Below are positions 21,027-30,880 of a stretch of 48,488 nt of DNA, one piece after another. The stretch covers positions 1 to 48,488 of the forward strand of contig JASHNV010000077.1 in assembly GCA_030041455.1 (NCBI GenBank), read 5' to 3'. Under the pieces are notes generated by a model. That model saw only the letters and a program-made list of their open reading frames with translations. It ran no database searches and was not told the DNA's origin. A program made the translations under genes and the position numbers. The stretch's first letter is position 1, and each line of letters begins with the position of its first letter. The stretch comes from Spirochaetia bacterium (lineage in GTDB: Bacteria > Spirochaetota > Spirochaetia > DAHUYW01).

Positions 21027-21166
21027 ATACAAAGCCGTCGCGCCGCGACACCGCCTAGTGATCGACGACGTGTTGCGAGTTGGGTAAGGATATCTAAGAG
21101 ACACGAAAGATACCCGGGGACCTCAGGCGGTCCATCGGATTGACATTCGCAAGGGAGTCAACGCGC

Positions 21167-21562
21167 ATGTTGTGGCTTCTGCTTGTGTATTTTGTCTTGT
21201 CCATCGTTCTCACTACGCTTCTCCTCATGGCCACTTACCGTATCGGCGGCCACCACGCCGAACGCGCAACCAACGATCCCTACGAATCGGGCATGACGCC
21301 GACCGGCTCCGCCCGCCTCAAGCTTGCCGCCGAGTTCTACCTTGTCGCCATGTTCTTCGTCATCTTCGATCTCGAGTCGGTGTTTATCTTCGCCTGGGCT
21401 GTCGCCGTCCGCGATCTCGGCTGGGTCGGCTACATCTCGATCGCGGTATTCGTCGCGGTGCTCATCGCGTGCCTGTACTACCTGTACCAGGTGGGAGGGC
21501 TCGACTGGCGGACAGCGCGGCAGAGGTCGGCGCTCGCCCGTCGCAAGGAACTTACGAGATGA
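21167..21562 (+). CDS. nuoA: NADH-quinone oxidoreductase subunit A (copy 2)
   Basis: Three-helix complex I membrane subunit, first gene of operon 2. [22 protein letters not shown] is the conserved loop region (here split by length), followed by [15 protein letters not shown] with the coupling D and E. ATG 21167 is chosen over an upstream TTG at 21140 because it begins with the hydrophobic [11 protein letters not shown] helix and has AAGGGAG upstream. It gives 131 residues. The TGA overlaps nuoB2 as ATGA. Clearly diverged from copy 1 outside the core helices. Confidence 0.94.
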   Translation: MLWLLLVYFVLSIVLTTLLLMATYRIGGHHAERATNDPYESGMTPTGSARLKLAAEFYLVAMFFVIFDLESVFIFAWAVAVRDLGWVGYISIAVFVAVLIACLYYLYQVGGLDWRTARQRSALARRKELTR

Positions 21563-22167
21563 ATCTATTCCATCACCAAAAAGACGACTCGGAGGCGGGA
21601 GTCAAGCAGAGCATCCTCCTCACGAGCGTCGAGAGCCTAGTTTCTTGGGGGCGGAAGTACTCGATTTGGCCCTTTAACTTCGGACTTTCATGCTGCTACG
21701 TCGAGATGGCAACGAGCCTCACGAGCAGATTCGACATCGCGCGCTTCGGCGCCGAGGTCATCCGCGGGACGCCGCGGGAAGCCGACCTCATGATCATCGC
21801 GGGCACGGTGTTCATCAAGATGGCGCCGGTCATCCGGCGGATGTACCAGCAGATGATGGAGCCTCGCTACGTCATCTCCATGGGCTCCTGCGCGAACTCC
21901 GGCGGCATGTACGACATCTACAGCGTCGTGCAGGGAGTCGACACCTTCATGCCGGTGGACGTCTACGTTCAGGGCTGTCCTCCGAGCCCGGACGCCTTCA
22001 TGCGCGGTCTCACGATGCTCATGGAGCTCATCGGCAACGAGAAGCGACCGCTCGGCTGGCATATCGGACCGAACGGAGTCACGAGGCCCGAGATGCCCGC
22101 GAAGAAGGACGTCGACCACGCGGAGCGCGTCGCGCAGGGCACTTTCAGATCCCCGGACGAGGTGTAG
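21559..22167 (+). CDS. nuoB: NADH-quinone oxidoreductase subunit B (copy 2)
   Basis: N2-cluster subunit of the second complex I. Ligands are C45 and C46 (LSCCYVEM), C111 (GSCANSGG) and C140 (QGCPPSPD). The protein has 202 residues and a shorter N-terminus than copy 1. The core from [11 protein letters not shown] to DVYVQGCPP is nearly identical to copy 1, while the C-terminal tail ([15 protein letters not shown]) differs. Start overlaps nuoA2; nuoCD2 begins four bases after its stop. Confidence 0.96.
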   Translation: MNLFHHQKDDSEAGVKQSILLTSVESLVSWGRKYSIWPFNFGLSCCYVEMATSLTSRFDIARFGAEVIRGTPREADLMIIAGTVFIKMAPVIRRMYQQMMEPRYVISMGSCANSGGMYDIYSVVQGVDTFMPVDVYVQGCPPSPDAFMRGLTMLMELIGNEKRPLGWHIGPNGVTRPEMPAKKDVDHAERVAQGTFRSPDEV

Positions 22168-22170
22168 CGA

Positions 22171-23919
22171 ATGAGCGAGCAGCCTGACATCGTCGCGGAG
22201 CTGAAAGCCATGTTCGGCGACGCCGAGATCAACGCCCAGACCACCCGCGACGGCATGCCGACGATCTGGGTGAGCGGCCCGAAGCTTCGCGACGTCCTTC
22301 GCTACCTCAAGCAGGAGACCCCCAGGCCCTACAAAACCCTTCACGATCTGACCGCGGTCGACGAGCGCGAGCGCGCTCACAAGGCCGGCCTTCCGCCGTC
22401 GGATTTTACGATGGTGTATCACCTCGTCTCCTACGATCGGAACGAGGACATCCGGGTGAAGGTGCCGCTCTCGGGCGAGCATCCGTCGGTGCCGACCGTC
22501 ACGGACATCTGGAAGTCCGCGAATTGGTACGAGCGCGAGGCGTGGGACATGTTCGGGGTCAACGTCGAGGGGCACCCCCATATGCGCCGCATCCTCATGC
22601 CGCTCTGGTGGAAGGGGCATCCGCTCCGCAAGGACCACCCGGCGCGGGCGACGGAGATGGGGGTGTTTACCCTTCCCGAGGAAGTGGCCGAGGCGCGCGA
22701 CGAACAGAACGAGTTTCGCCCCGACGAGTGGGGCTGGGAGCGCGCGGGCGAGGACTTCGACTACATGGTCCTCAACTTCGGCCCGCAGCATCCCGGAGCG
22801 CACGGCGTCATCCGCATGGTATGCCAGCTCGACGGCCAGGAGGTGGTCGACGTCTCCACGGAGATCGGATTTCACCACCGGGGCGCCGAGAAGATGGGCG
22901 AGCGGCAGTCCTGGCACACCTACATCCCCTACACCGATCGCATCGATTATCTCGGCGGGCTCATGAACGAGGTTCCCTACGTCCAGGCGGTCGAGACCCT
23001 GGCGGGAATCCAGGTGCCCGACCGGGCGAAGGTCATCCGGATCATGATGGCGGAGCTCTTCCGCGTGATCAGCCACCTCGTCTACTACGGCACGCTCGCC
23101 CAGGACGTCGGGGCGCTCTCGCCGGTCTTCTTCATGTTCAGCGACCGCGAGCGGGCGTTCGACATCGTCGAGGCGATCGCCGGAGGGCGCATGCATCCCA
23201 TGTGGTTCCGCATCGGGGGCGTCGCGCAGGACCTCCCGAAGGGCTGGGACACGATGGTGGCCGACTTCCTGAAGTACATGCCCAGGCGGCTTCGCGAATA
23301 CGACAAGCTCGTGCTGAAGAACAGCATCTTCAAGAAACGCACCATGGGAGTGGGGGACTTCACCATCGCGGAGGGCCAGGAGTGGGGCGCGACCGGTCCC
23401 ATGCTCCGCGCGACCGGCATCGACTGGGACCTGCGGAAAAAGAGGCCCTACGGCGGCTACGACCAGTTCGAGTTCGACGTGCCCACGGGGAAGTGCGGCG
23501 ACATCTTCGACCGGGCGTGGGTCCACGTCGAGGAGATCCGGCAGTCCTTGAGGATCATCGAGCAGTGCCTGAAGAACATGCCGGCCGGCTCCTACAAGGC
23601 CGACCACCCCCAGGCGACGCCGCCGCGCAAGGAACGGACCATGCACGACATCGAAACCCTCATCGACCATTTCGTGCACGTGAGCTGGGGACCGGCCATC
23701 CCGGCAGGAGAGGCCTCCTGCACCGCGGAGACCACGAAGGGGCAGACGACCTACTACCTCACGAGCGACGGGAGCACGATGTCGTACCGCACGCGGATCC
23801 GCACGCCGTCGTTCGCGCACATCCAGATGTTGCCGGTTCTGAGCCGCGGCCTCACCGTCGCGGATCTGGCGGCGATCATCGGGAGCATCGATTACGTCCT
23901 CGCGGATATCGACCGATAG
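22171..23919 (+). CDS. nuoCD: NADH-quinone oxidoreductase fused subunits C and D (copy 2)
   Basis: Fused 30-kDa and 49-kDa connecting-arm subunits, 582 residues. NuoC signature [13 protein letters not shown] lies at 117-129. The NuoD part begins near 190, with GPQHPGAHG at 204-212 and [15 protein letters not shown] following. The D part is strongly similar to copy 1 by eye, most conserved around [16 protein letters not shown] and the C-terminal [13 protein letters not shown]. Sharing the same gene fusion shows the two operons belong to the same complex I type. Confidence 0.96.
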   Translation: MSEQPDIVAELKAMFGDAEINAQTTRDGMPTIWVSGPKLRDVLRYLKQETPRPYKTLHDLTAVDERERAHKAGLPPSDFTMVYHLVSYDRNEDIRVKVPLSGEHPSVPTVTDIWKSANWYEREAWDMFGVNVEGHPHMRRILMPLWWKGHPLRKDHPARATEMGVFTLPEEVAEARDEQNEFRPDEWGWERAGEDFDYMVLNFGPQHPGAHGVIRMVCQLDGQEVVDVSTEIGFHHRGAEKMGERQSWHTYIPYTDRIDYLGGLMNEVPYVQAVETLAGIQVPDRAKVIRIMMAELFRVISHLVYYGTLAQDVGALSPVFFMFSDRERAFDIVEAIAGGRMHPMWFRIGGVAQDLPKGWDTMVADFLKYMPRRLREYDKLVLKNSIFKKRTMGVGDFTIAEGQEWGATGPMLRATGIDWDLRKKRPYGGYDQFEFDVPTGKCGDIFDRAWVHVEEIRQSLRIIEQCLKNMPAGSYKADHPQATPPRKERTMHDIETLIDHFVHVSWGPAIPAGEASCTAETTKGQTTYYLTSDGSTMSYRTRIRTPSFAHIQMLPVLSRGLTVADLAAIIGSIDYVLADIDR

Positions 23920-23947
23920 GGGCCCGGGCGGGGAATGGAGTGAAGCT

Positions 23948-24412
23948 ATGCTGAGCGACAAAGAGCGGGAGGAGATCGAGGCCGAGATGGCGCGCTATCC
24001 GCACAAGCGCGCCATGGTCCCCGAGGCCCTCCGCATCGTGCAGACCCACCGCGGCTGGATAAGCGACGAGTCGGTCAGGGACGTCGCCGAGCTCATGGGG
24101 ATGTCGGCCGAGGAGATCGACACCATCGCGAGCTCGTACAACATGATCTTCCGCCGTCCGGTCGGCAGGCACGTCATTCTCTTCTGCGACAACGTGAGCT
24201 GCTGGATCATGCGATCCGACGCGGTGCGCGATCACCTCGTCAAGCGGCTCGCCGCCGGTCCCGGCGAGACGACCAAGGACGGCCGGTACACGGTCCTGCC
24301 GTCGGCCTGCCTCGGCGACTGCCACCACGCGCCGGTCATGATGGTGGACGACGAGATGCACGGCAATCTCACGCCCGAGAAGATCGACCGGATCCTGGAG
24401 CGCTACACATGA
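23948..24412 (+). CDS. nuoE: NADH-quinone oxidoreductase subunit E (copy 2)
   Basis: N1a [2Fe-2S] subunit, 154 residues. Ligand cysteines are in CDNVSC and CLGDC. The helical N-terminus (ALRIVQTHRGWIS) is conserved, but the usual ATFY motif reads ASSY (TIASSYNMIFRRPVGRH), unlike copy 1. Start at ATG 23948, 28 bases after nuoCD2, and a four-base ATGA overlap with nuoF2. Confidence 0.95.
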   Translation: MLSDKEREEIEAEMARYPHKRAMVPEALRIVQTHRGWISDESVRDVAELMGMSAEEIDTIASSYNMIFRRPVGRHVILFCDNVSCWIMRSDAVRDHLVKRLAAGPGETTKDGRYTVLPSACLGDCHHAPVMMVDDEMHGNLTPEKIDRILERYT

Positions 24413-25695
24413 CGACAACCGACGAGAAGCGGCCCCTCACGCGCAACATCCGCGCCGGAGCGGAGCCGCCCGACGTAAGCGCCTACGAAAAGAGCGCCGG
24501 CTACGAGGGCCTGCGCGCCGCGCTGAAGATGACTCCGGCGGAGGTTCAGGACTGCGTCAAGAAATCCACGCTTCGCGGCCGGGGCGGCGCGGGCTTCCCC
24601 ACCGGCGTGAAGTGGAGCGTCGTGCCGATGGATCCCCGGGCGCGGAGCCCGAAGTATTTCGTCGTGAACGCCGACGAGATGGAGCCCGGCACGATGAAGG
24701 ACCGGCTCCTCCTCGAGGGGGATCCCCACCAGCTCATCGAGGGAATCGTCATCGGCGCCTACGCGGTGCAGGCCGCGCGCGCCTTCATCTACATCCGCTG
24801 GGACTACAAGCGCGCGGCTCGTATCCTCGAGCACGCGATCCGCGAGGCCTACGAGCGCGGCTACCTCGGAAACCGCATCCTCGGCTCCGAGTTCTCCCTT
24901 GAGCTTCACGTTCACGTCTCCAACGGGCGCTACATGTGCGGCGAGGAGACCGGCCTCATGAACGCCCTCGAGGGCAAGCGGGCGACGCCCCGCAACAAGC
25001 CGCCCTTCCCGCAGCAGAGCGGGCTGTGGGGCCATCCGACGATCGTGAACAACGTCGAAACGGTCTGCAACATCCCCCACATCGTGAGGAACGGGCCCGA
25101 TTGGTTCAAGGCGCTCTCGCGAAGCGAGGACGGCGGCACCAAGATCTACGGGGTGAGCGGCCGCGTGAAGAATCCGGGGCTGTGGGAGCTGCCGCTCGGA
25201 ACGCCGCTTCGCGACATCATCGAGGGCGAGGCGGGCGGCATGATCGACGGCTACGGCTTGAAGGGGCTCCTGCCCGGAGGAGGCTCGACGGATTTCCTCA
25301 CCCCGGACCATCTCGACGTTCCCATGGACTACGGCTCCGTTCAGAAGGCGGGCAGCAGGCTCGGCACCGGCACCATCGTCGTGCTCGACGACCGGACCTG
25401 TCCGATCGGCATGCTCATCAGTCTCGAGGTCTTCTTCGCGCGGGAGTCGTGCGGCTGGTGCACGCCGTGCCGGGAGGGGCTCCCCTGGATCGCGCGGGTG
25501 CTCACGGCCATCGAGGAGGGCAGGGGCGAGACGCGCGATCTCGACATTCTCCAGTTCCACACGAAGGCGATCCGGCCGGGCAATACCTTCTGCGCCCTCG
25601 CGCCCGGGGCGATCGAGCCGCTTGAGAGCGGGCTGAAGTTCTACCGGGCGGACTTCGAGCGCCACATTTCGGAAAAGAGATGCTCGTACAAATGA
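24409..25695 (+). CDS. nuoF: NADH-quinone oxidoreductase subunit F (copy 2)
   Basis: NADH- and FMN-binding subunit with cluster N3, 428 residues. GRGGAGFPTGVKWS, CGEETGLMNALEGKR (NADH-selective Glu kept), SCGWCTPCREG and the fourth ligand in NTFCALAPGA are all present. The N-terminal region is as in E. coli NuoF. Starts in an ATGA overlap with nuoE2; nuoG2 follows after 18 bases with its own GGAGG. Confidence 0.96.
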   Translation: MTTTDEKRPLTRNIRAGAEPPDVSAYEKSAGYEGLRAALKMTPAEVQDCVKKSTLRGRGGAGFPTGVKWSVVPMDPRARSPKYFVVNADEMEPGTMKDRLLLEGDPHQLIEGIVIGAYAVQAARAFIYIRWDYKRAARILEHAIREAYERGYLGNRILGSEFSLELHVHVSNGRYMCGEETGLMNALEGKRATPRNKPPFPQQSGLWGHPTIVNNVETVCNIPHIVRNGPDWFKALSRSEDGGTKIYGVSGRVKNPGLWELPLGTPLRDIIEGEAGGMIDGYGLKGLLPGGGSTDFLTPDHLDVPMDYGSVQKAGSRLGTGTIVVLDDRTCPIGMLISLEVFFARESCGWCTPCREGLPWIARVLTAIEEGRGETRDLDILQFHTKAIRPGNTFCALAPGAIEPLESGLKFYRADFERHISEKRCSYK

Positions 25696-25713
25696 GCAGC
25701 AGCGGAGGATCCG

Positions 25714-28512
25714 ATGCCTGAGCTTCTGATAGACGGCGAGAAATACCAGTACGAGGACGCGCACAAGAACCTGCTCGCAAGCGCGCTCTCGATGGGCTTC
25801 GATCTCCCCTACTTCTGCTGGCACCCGGCGCTCGACTCGGTCGGCGCCTGCCGCCAGTGCGCCGTGAAGGTCTACCGCGACGAGAACGACACGAGGGGAC
25901 GGATCGTCATGGCCTGCATGACCGCCCTGACGCCGGGCCTGAGGGCCTCGATCATGGATCCGGAGGCGGTGAGCTTCCGCGCCGGCATCACCGAGTGGCT
26001 CATGGTGAACCATCCGCACGACTGTCCGATCTGCGACGAGGGGGGCGAGTGCCACCTGCAGGACATGACGGTCATGACCGGCCACAATTACCGCCGCTAC
26101 CGCTTCGACAAGCGGACGCACCGCAACCAATATCTCGGCCCCTTCGTGAACCACGAGATGAACCGCTGCATCCAATGCTATCGCTGCGTGCGTTTCTACC
26201 GCGATTTCGCGCAGGGGAGCGATCTCGACGTCTTCGGCTGGCACGATAACGTCTATTTCGGCCGCGCGGAGGACGGCATGCTCGAAAGCGAGTTCAGCGG
26301 AAACCTCGTCGAGATCTGTCCGACGGGGGTCTTCACGGACAAGACCCTGAAGCGCCACTACACCCGCAAGTGGGACCTCCAGACCGCCCCCTCGGTGTGC
26401 GAGCACTGCGGCCTCGGCTGCAACACGATCCAGGGCGAGCACGAGGGAATCCTCAGACGCCGCTACGCGCGCTACAACCCCAACGTGAACGGCTACTTCA
26501 TATGCGACCGCGGGCGCTTCGGATACGAGTACGTGAACAGCGCGCGGCGCATCCGAGAGCCGATGATCCGGGGGCGGACCGCGTCGAACCGGGCCCCCGC
26601 CGCCGAAGGCGCGGTGGCCGTCAATCAAATGGGGAACACGATTCTCCCCTCGGAGGCGGCGGAGAGCGCCCTCGAGGCGAAGGACGTCCTCGCGCGGGCG
26701 GCCGAGCTCATCGCCGGGAGGAAGGTGATCGGGATCGGATCCCCGCGCGCGTCGGTGGAGTCGAACTTCGCCCTCTTTTCGCTCGTCGGCGCTGGACGCT
26801 TCTATCAGGGCACGCCCGCGAGCGAGCTCAAGGCCGTTCGGCGCATCCACGACCTCCTGTCGAGCGGCGTGGTCCCCGGCGCCTCGACGCAGGAGGCCGC
26901 CTCCTGCGACGCGGTGCTCGTGCTCGGCGAGGACGTCACGAACAGCGCCCCCCGTCTCGCCCTCTCGTTGAGGCAGGCGAGCCTGCGCAAGCCCGAGGCG
27001 GCCGCCAAGGCCGAGATCGTCGGCGGCGTGCAGAGCTGGGACGACGCCGCGCTCCGCGAGGCCGTCCAGTCCGAGCGGGGCCCCTTCTTCGTCGCGACGC
27101 CGGCTTGGACGAAGCTCGACGAGCTCGACGGATCGCCCTTCCGCGGCGCTCCCGACGACCTCGCGCGGCTCGCCTTTCAAGTTGCGCACCTCGTCGATCC
27201 GAAGGCTCCCGCGGCGGGCGGCCTTTCGGCCGAGGCCGCCCGCGCGGCGGAACGGATCGCCGCGGGGCTGCGCTCGGGCGCGAAGCCCCTCGTCGTATCG
27301 GGCTCGAGCCTTCCGCTCATCGAGGCCGCCTCGAACGTCGTGCAGGCGCTCCGCTCAGGCGGGCTCGACGCCCGGGCCGTCTTCACCGTCCCGGAAGCGA
27401 ACAGCATGGGCTGCGCCATGATGGAAGGGGAGGGGATCGAAGCGGCGGCCGGCGCGGTCGAGCGGGGGGAGGTCGAGACCGTGATCGTGCTGGAGAACGA
27501 TCTCGCCCGGCGCCTTCCGCGCGCCTCTCTCGCGAAGTTGCTCGGCGGCCGCGCCCGGATCGTGGCGCTCGACCACCTCGCGAACGCCACCACGGAAAAG
27601 GCCGAAGTCGTCTTTCCGGCGGCGACGGTCTCCGAGGGCGACGGCACCTTCGTGAACAACGAGGGCCGCGCCCAGCGCTTCGTGCAGGTCTTCAATCCCC
27701 GCGGCGACGTCAAGGAGAGCTGGCGCTGGCTCGGGCTCATCATGGCCGAGATCGCGCCGGACCGAAGGAACCCCTGGCCGAACCTCGACGCGATCCAGGC
27801 GCAGGCGGGCGCGGCGCTTCCGCAGCTGAAGGCCCTGAGCGGCATCGTGCCGGGGGCGGGCTTCAGGGCGGTCGGCCAGCGCATTCCGCGCCTGTCGCAT
27901 CGCGCGGCAAGCCGCACCGCGATCACGGCGAACGTGACCGTGCACGAGCCGCCCCCTCCGGTCGACCCCGACAGTCCCCTCAATTTCTCGATGGAAGGCT
28001 TCAAGGGGATGCCGCCCGCCGGGCTCCTCGCGCGCTACTGGGCTCCCGGCTGGAACTCCGTACAGTCCCTGAACAAGTTCCAAGTCGAGGTGGCGGGGAT
28101 CCTGAAGGGGGGCGAGACCGACCGGCTGCTCTTCCCCGGGTTGGGCGCGGCGCGCGCGCCGTCCTACTCCACCGCCCTTCCCCCCGCCTTCGCCCCGGCG
28201 GACGGCGAGCTGCTTCTCCTCGGCGCCCGCCACATCTACGGCTCCGAGGAGCTCAGCAACCACGCCGAGGCGGTCGCCGAAGTCGCGGCGAAGCCCTATG
28301 TCGCCGTGAGTCGGACCGACGCCTCGCGGCTCGGGCTCGCCCACGGCGGGAGCGCGCTCGTGCGGGTCCGGGGCGAGGAGCTCGCGCTCGGGGTCGTCGT
28401 GAAGGACGACCTCCCCGCGGGCTTGGCGCTCTACCCGGTGGGCCTCGCGGGCGAGGGCTATCTCGAGCTGCCGGCCCCGGCGAAGGTCGGCCCGGGGAGG
28501 GTGGGAGCGTGA
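25714..28512 (+). CDS. nuoG: NADH-quinone oxidoreductase subunit G (copy 2)
   Basis: Large Fe-S subunit, 932 residues. The ligand sets for N1b, N5 and N4 match copy 1 with a one-residue offset. The extra N7 set is also complete (CEHCGLGC, then 27 residues to CDRGRFG). The linker before [13 protein letters not shown] differs in sequence from copy 1, and the degenerate MopB-like C-terminal half is the least conserved part between the copies. ATG 25714 is preceded by AGCGGAGG. Overlaps nuoH2 as GTGA. Confidence 0.96.
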   Translation: MPELLIDGEKYQYEDAHKNLLASALSMGFDLPYFCWHPALDSVGACRQCAVKVYRDENDTRGRIVMACMTALTPGLRASIMDPEAVSFRAGITEWLMVNHPHDCPICDEGGECHLQDMTVMTGHNYRRYRFDKRTHRNQYLGPFVNHEMNRCIQCYRCVRFYRDFAQGSDLDVFGWHDNVYFGRAEDGMLESEFSGNLVEICPTGVFTDKTLKRHYTRKWDLQTAPSVCEHCGLGCNTIQGEHEGILRRRYARYNPNVNGYFICDRGRFGYEYVNSARRIREPMIRGRTASNRAPAAEGAVAVNQMGNTILPSEAAESALEAKDVLARAAELIAGRKVIGIGSPRASVESNFALFSLVGAGRFYQGTPASELKAVRRIHDLLSSGVVPGASTQEAASCDAVLVLGEDVTNSAPRLALSLRQASLRKPEAAAKAEIVGGVQSWDDAALREAVQSERGPFFVATPAWTKLDELDGSPFRGAPDDLARLAFQVAHLVDPKAPAAGGLSAEAARAAERIAAGLRSGAKPLVVSGSSLPLIEAASNVVQALRSGGLDARAVFTVPEANSMGCAMMEGEGIEAAAGAVERGEVETVIVLENDLARRLPRASLAKLLGGRARIVALDHLANATTEKAEVVFPAATVSEGDGTFVNNEGRAQRFVQVFNPRGDVKESWRWLGLIMAEIAPDRRNPWPNLDAIQAQAGAALPQLKALSGIVPGAGFRAVGQRIPRLSHRAASRTAITANVTVHEPPPPVDPDSPLNFSMEGFKGMPPAGLLARYWAPGWNSVQSLNKFQVEVAGILKGGETDRLLFPGLGAARAPSYSTALPPAFAPADGELLLLGARHIYGSEELSNHAEAVAEVAAKPYVAVSRTDASRLGLAHGGSALVRVRGEELALGVVVKDDLPAGLALYPVGLAGEGYLELPAPAKVGPGRVGA

Positions 28513-29462
28513 GTCCCGCGCTTTCGGTCGTTCTCTGTATCGTCCTCCTCGTGATCCTCATGATCGTCGGGGGGCTCCTCACCTGGGTCGAGCGCAGGCT
28601 CCTCGGGCTGTGGCAGGACCGCTACGGGCCGAACCGCGCGGGGCCGTTCGGGGTGTTCCAGATCTTCGCGGACATCCTGAAGCTCCTCACGAAGGAGGAC
28701 TGGATCCCGGAGTTCGCCGACAAGCCCGTCTTCGTCCTCGCTCCCGCGATCATGCTCGTCGCGGTCGTCGCGCCGTTCGCGGTCATCGTCTTCGCTCCCG
28801 GGATCCTGATAACCGATCTCAACATCGGGCTCCTGTTCTTCCTCGCGATGTCGTCGATGACCGTCTACGGCGTCGCGCTCGCCGGGTGGGCCTCGAACAA
28901 CAAATACGCCCTCATCGGCGGCATCCGCGCCGTCGCGCAGATGATCAGCTACGAGGTGTTCATGGGCCTCTCGCTCATGGGCGTCGTCATCATCGCCGGC
29001 ACCTTCAGCCTAGGAGAGATCGTCGAGCGGCAGCAGAGCGTGTGGTACTTCGCCTACCAGCCGGTCGGCCTCATCATCTTCCTCATCGCGGGCCTCGCCG
29101 AGACGAGACGCCTTCCCTTCGATCTCCCGGAGGCCGACAGCGAGATCGTCGCGGGGTTCCACACCGAGTACTCCGGCATGAAGTTCGCCGTGTTCTTCTT
29201 AAGCGAGTACGTCGGGATGACGCTCATCTCGGCGCTCATCGTCGTGCTCTTCTTCGGAGGCTGGATGGGTCCTTTCCTGCCCCCGATTCTCTGGTTCGTG
29301 GTGAAGACCGCCGTTCTCATCGCGTTTTTCATCCTTGTTCGCGCCGCGCTGCCGCGCTACCGCTACGATCAGCTCATGGAGCTCGGATGGAAGGGGCTCC
29401 TGCCCCTCACGCTCCTGAACCTGCTCGCGACGGGGGCGGTCGTGCTCGCGATCGGCAAGTAG
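28509..29462 (+). CDS. nuoH: NADH-quinone oxidoreductase subunit H (copy 2)
   Basis: Quinone-channel membrane subunit, 317 residues. [42 protein letters not shown] and the acidic loop [19 protein letters not shown] are present. GTG 28509 overlaps the nuoG2 stop. The pre-loop segment differs from copy 1 (AETRRLPFD against VTHRIPFD). nuoI2 begins 27 bases after the stop. Confidence 0.96.
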   Translation: MSPALSVVLCIVLLVILMIVGGLLTWVERRLLGLWQDRYGPNRAGPFGVFQIFADILKLLTKEDWIPEFADKPVFVLAPAIMLVAVVAPFAVIVFAPGILITDLNIGLLFFLAMSSMTVYGVALAGWASNNKYALIGGIRAVAQMISYEVFMGLSLMGVVIIAGTFSLGEIVERQQSVWYFAYQPVGLIIFLIAGLAETRRLPFDLPEADSEIVAGFHTEYSGMKFAVFFLSEYVGMTLISALIVVLFFGGWMGPFLPPILWFVVKTAVLIAFFILVRAALPRYRYDQLMELGWKGLLPLTLLNLLATGAVVLAIGK

Positions 29463-29489
29463 GCGAAGACCGGGTCGCAAGGAGAGAGT

Positions 29490-30005
29490 ATGTTCAGCAA
29501 TCTGCGCACGATATGGGTCATGTTCCTGCATGCCTTCGCGAAGAGGGTCACCGTCCAGTATCCCGACGAGAAGCGGAAGCTGCCCTCGCGCTGGCGGGGC
29601 CGCATCGTGCTCACGAAGGATCCCGACGGCGAGGAGCGCTGCGTGGCGTGCAACCTCTGCTCGGTCGCCTGCCCGGTGGGATGCATCTCCCTCCAGGCGG
29701 CCGAAGACGAGCACGGGCGGCGCTACCCCGACTATTTCCGGATCAACTTCTCCCGGTGCATCTTCTGCGGCTACTGCGAGGAGGCTTGTCCGACCTACGC
29801 GATCCAGCTCGTGCCGGACTACGAGATGGGGGAGTGGCGGCGCAAGGACATGGTCTACGAGAAGGAGGATCTGCTCGTGAACGGGCAGGGCAAGTATCCG
29901 GGGTACAACTTTTATCGGGTGTCGGGCCTCTCGATCAAAGGGAAGGGCAAGGGCGAGGCCGAAAACGAGCGCCCGTCGGTCGATCCGCGGGAGCTCGTTC
30001 CGTAA
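29490..30005 (+). CDS. nuoI: NADH-quinone oxidoreductase subunit I (copy 2)
   Basis: Two-[4Fe-4S] ferredoxin-like subunit, 171 residues. The cysteine motifs [15 protein letters not shown] and [12 protein letters not shown] carry the ligands of N6a and N6b. Very similar to copy 1 and to E. coli NuoI, including [16 protein letters not shown]. The start ATG 29490 has AAGGAGAG upstream. Confidence 0.96.
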   Translation: MFSNLRTIWVMFLHAFAKRVTVQYPDEKRKLPSRWRGRIVLTKDPDGEERCVACNLCSVACPVGCISLQAAEDEHGRRYPDYFRINFSRCIFCGYCEEACPTYAIQLVPDYEMGEWRRKDMVYEKEDLLVNGQGKYPGYNFYRVSGLSIKGKGKGEAENERPSVDPRELVP

Positions 30006-30015
30006 GGGAGGCGCA

Positions 30016-30573
30016 ATGTTCCCAGTCTTCTACGTCGCGGGGCTGGTGGCGCTCGTCTCGACGGTCATGGTCGTGACGCGCAGAAACCCGATCCACGCGC
30101 TGCTATACTTCATCCTGTCGCTCGTCGCCGTGGCGGTGATCTTTCTCGACGCGGGCGCCCCGTTCGTCGCGGCTCTCGAGGTGATCATCTACGCCGGCGC
30201 GATCATGGTGCTCTTCATCTTCGTCGTCATGCTCCTGAACCCCGGCGTCGCGCTCGTCATACGGGCGCGCGAGTGGATCGGCCCCGCGATCCTCTCGCTC
30301 CTCCTCACCCTGGGCATCGTCTACTCGGTCGTGGGCTCCACGATCAAGACGATGGGGATCTCCGCGACGACTCCGAAGGACATCGCCATGGCGCTTTTCG
30401 GGCCCTACCTGCTCGGGGTCGAGCTCGCCTCGCTCCTTCTCCTCGCGGGCCTCGTCGCCGCCTATCACCTCGGACGGCGTATTGAGCGGGAAGCGCCCGC
30501 GCGCGGCGCTTCCCTCCAGCCGGGAGCCCCGGTCGGCTCCGGCGCGCCTTCGTCGCGAAAGGAGGGGGCATGA
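30016..30573 (+). CDS. nuoJ: NADH-quinone oxidoreductase subunit J (copy 2)
   Basis: Five-helix membrane subunit, 185 residues, slightly longer than copy 1 through an Ala/Gly/Pro-rich C-terminal tail. The switch helix reads EVIIYAGAIMVLFIFVVMLLN. ATG 30016 has AAGGGAGG upstream, and its end overlaps nuoK2 in ATGA. Confidence 0.95.
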   Translation: MFPVFYVAGLVALVSTVMVVTRRNPIHALLYFILSLVAVAVIFLDAGAPFVAALEVIIYAGAIMVLFIFVVMLLNPGVALVIRAREWIGPAILSLLLTLGIVYSVVGSTIKTMGISATTPKDIAMALFGPYLLGVELASLLLLAGLVAAYHLGRRIEREAPARGASLQPGAPVGSGAPSSRKEGA

Positions 30574-30878
30574 GACAGTATCCGATCGACTACGGGCTCG
30601 TGCTCTCGGCCGTTCTCTTCGCGATCGGGATGGCGGGGGTCTTCGTCCGGCGAAACGTCATTTTCGTCCTCCTCTGCATCGAGATCATGCTCAACGCGGC
30701 GGGGCTCGCCTTCGTCCTCGGCGGAGCGCGCTGGGGCCAGGCGGACGGGCAGGTGATGTTCATCTTCATCCTCGCGATGGCCGCCGCCGAGGTCTCCGTC
30801 GGGCTCGCGCTCATCATGCGGATGTTCCACCGTTTCAAGTCGCTCGACACCAACGAGATCGCAAGGATGAAGGGGTAA
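30570..30878 (+). CDS. nuoK: NADH-quinone oxidoreductase subunit K (copy 2)
   Basis: Three-helix membrane subunit, 102 residues as in copy 1. Buried glutamates are kept in [13 protein letters not shown] and AAAEVSVGLAL. Coupled to nuoJ2 by a four-base overlap; nuoL2 begins two bases after its stop. Confidence 0.96.
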   Translation: MRQYPIDYGLVLSAVLFAIGMAGVFVRRNVIFVLLCIEIMLNAAGLAFVLGGARWGQADGQVMFIFILAMAAAEVSVGLALIMRMFHRFKSLDTNEIARMKG

Positions 30879-30880
30879 GC

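Larger units (their letters stand above)
20598..21166. other. Inter-operon region between the two nuo operons
   Basis: No gene is recognisable in these 569 bases. The second half becomes AT-richer and holds a perfect 10-base inverted repeat (20821-20847), a TAGAAT hexamer at 20935 with no good -35 partner, a sigma-54-like promoter (21010-21026) and a small hairpin GGACC/GGTCC (21118-21133) in the leader. The CCGCC/GGCGG hairpin just after nuoN1 lacks a T-run. Confidence 0.6.

Noticed and set aside
21118-21133. Hairpin GGACC/GGTCC in the nuo operon 2 leader as a riboswitch
   Set aside because: A five-base stem with a six-base loop is too simple, and no conserved aptamer sequence is present.
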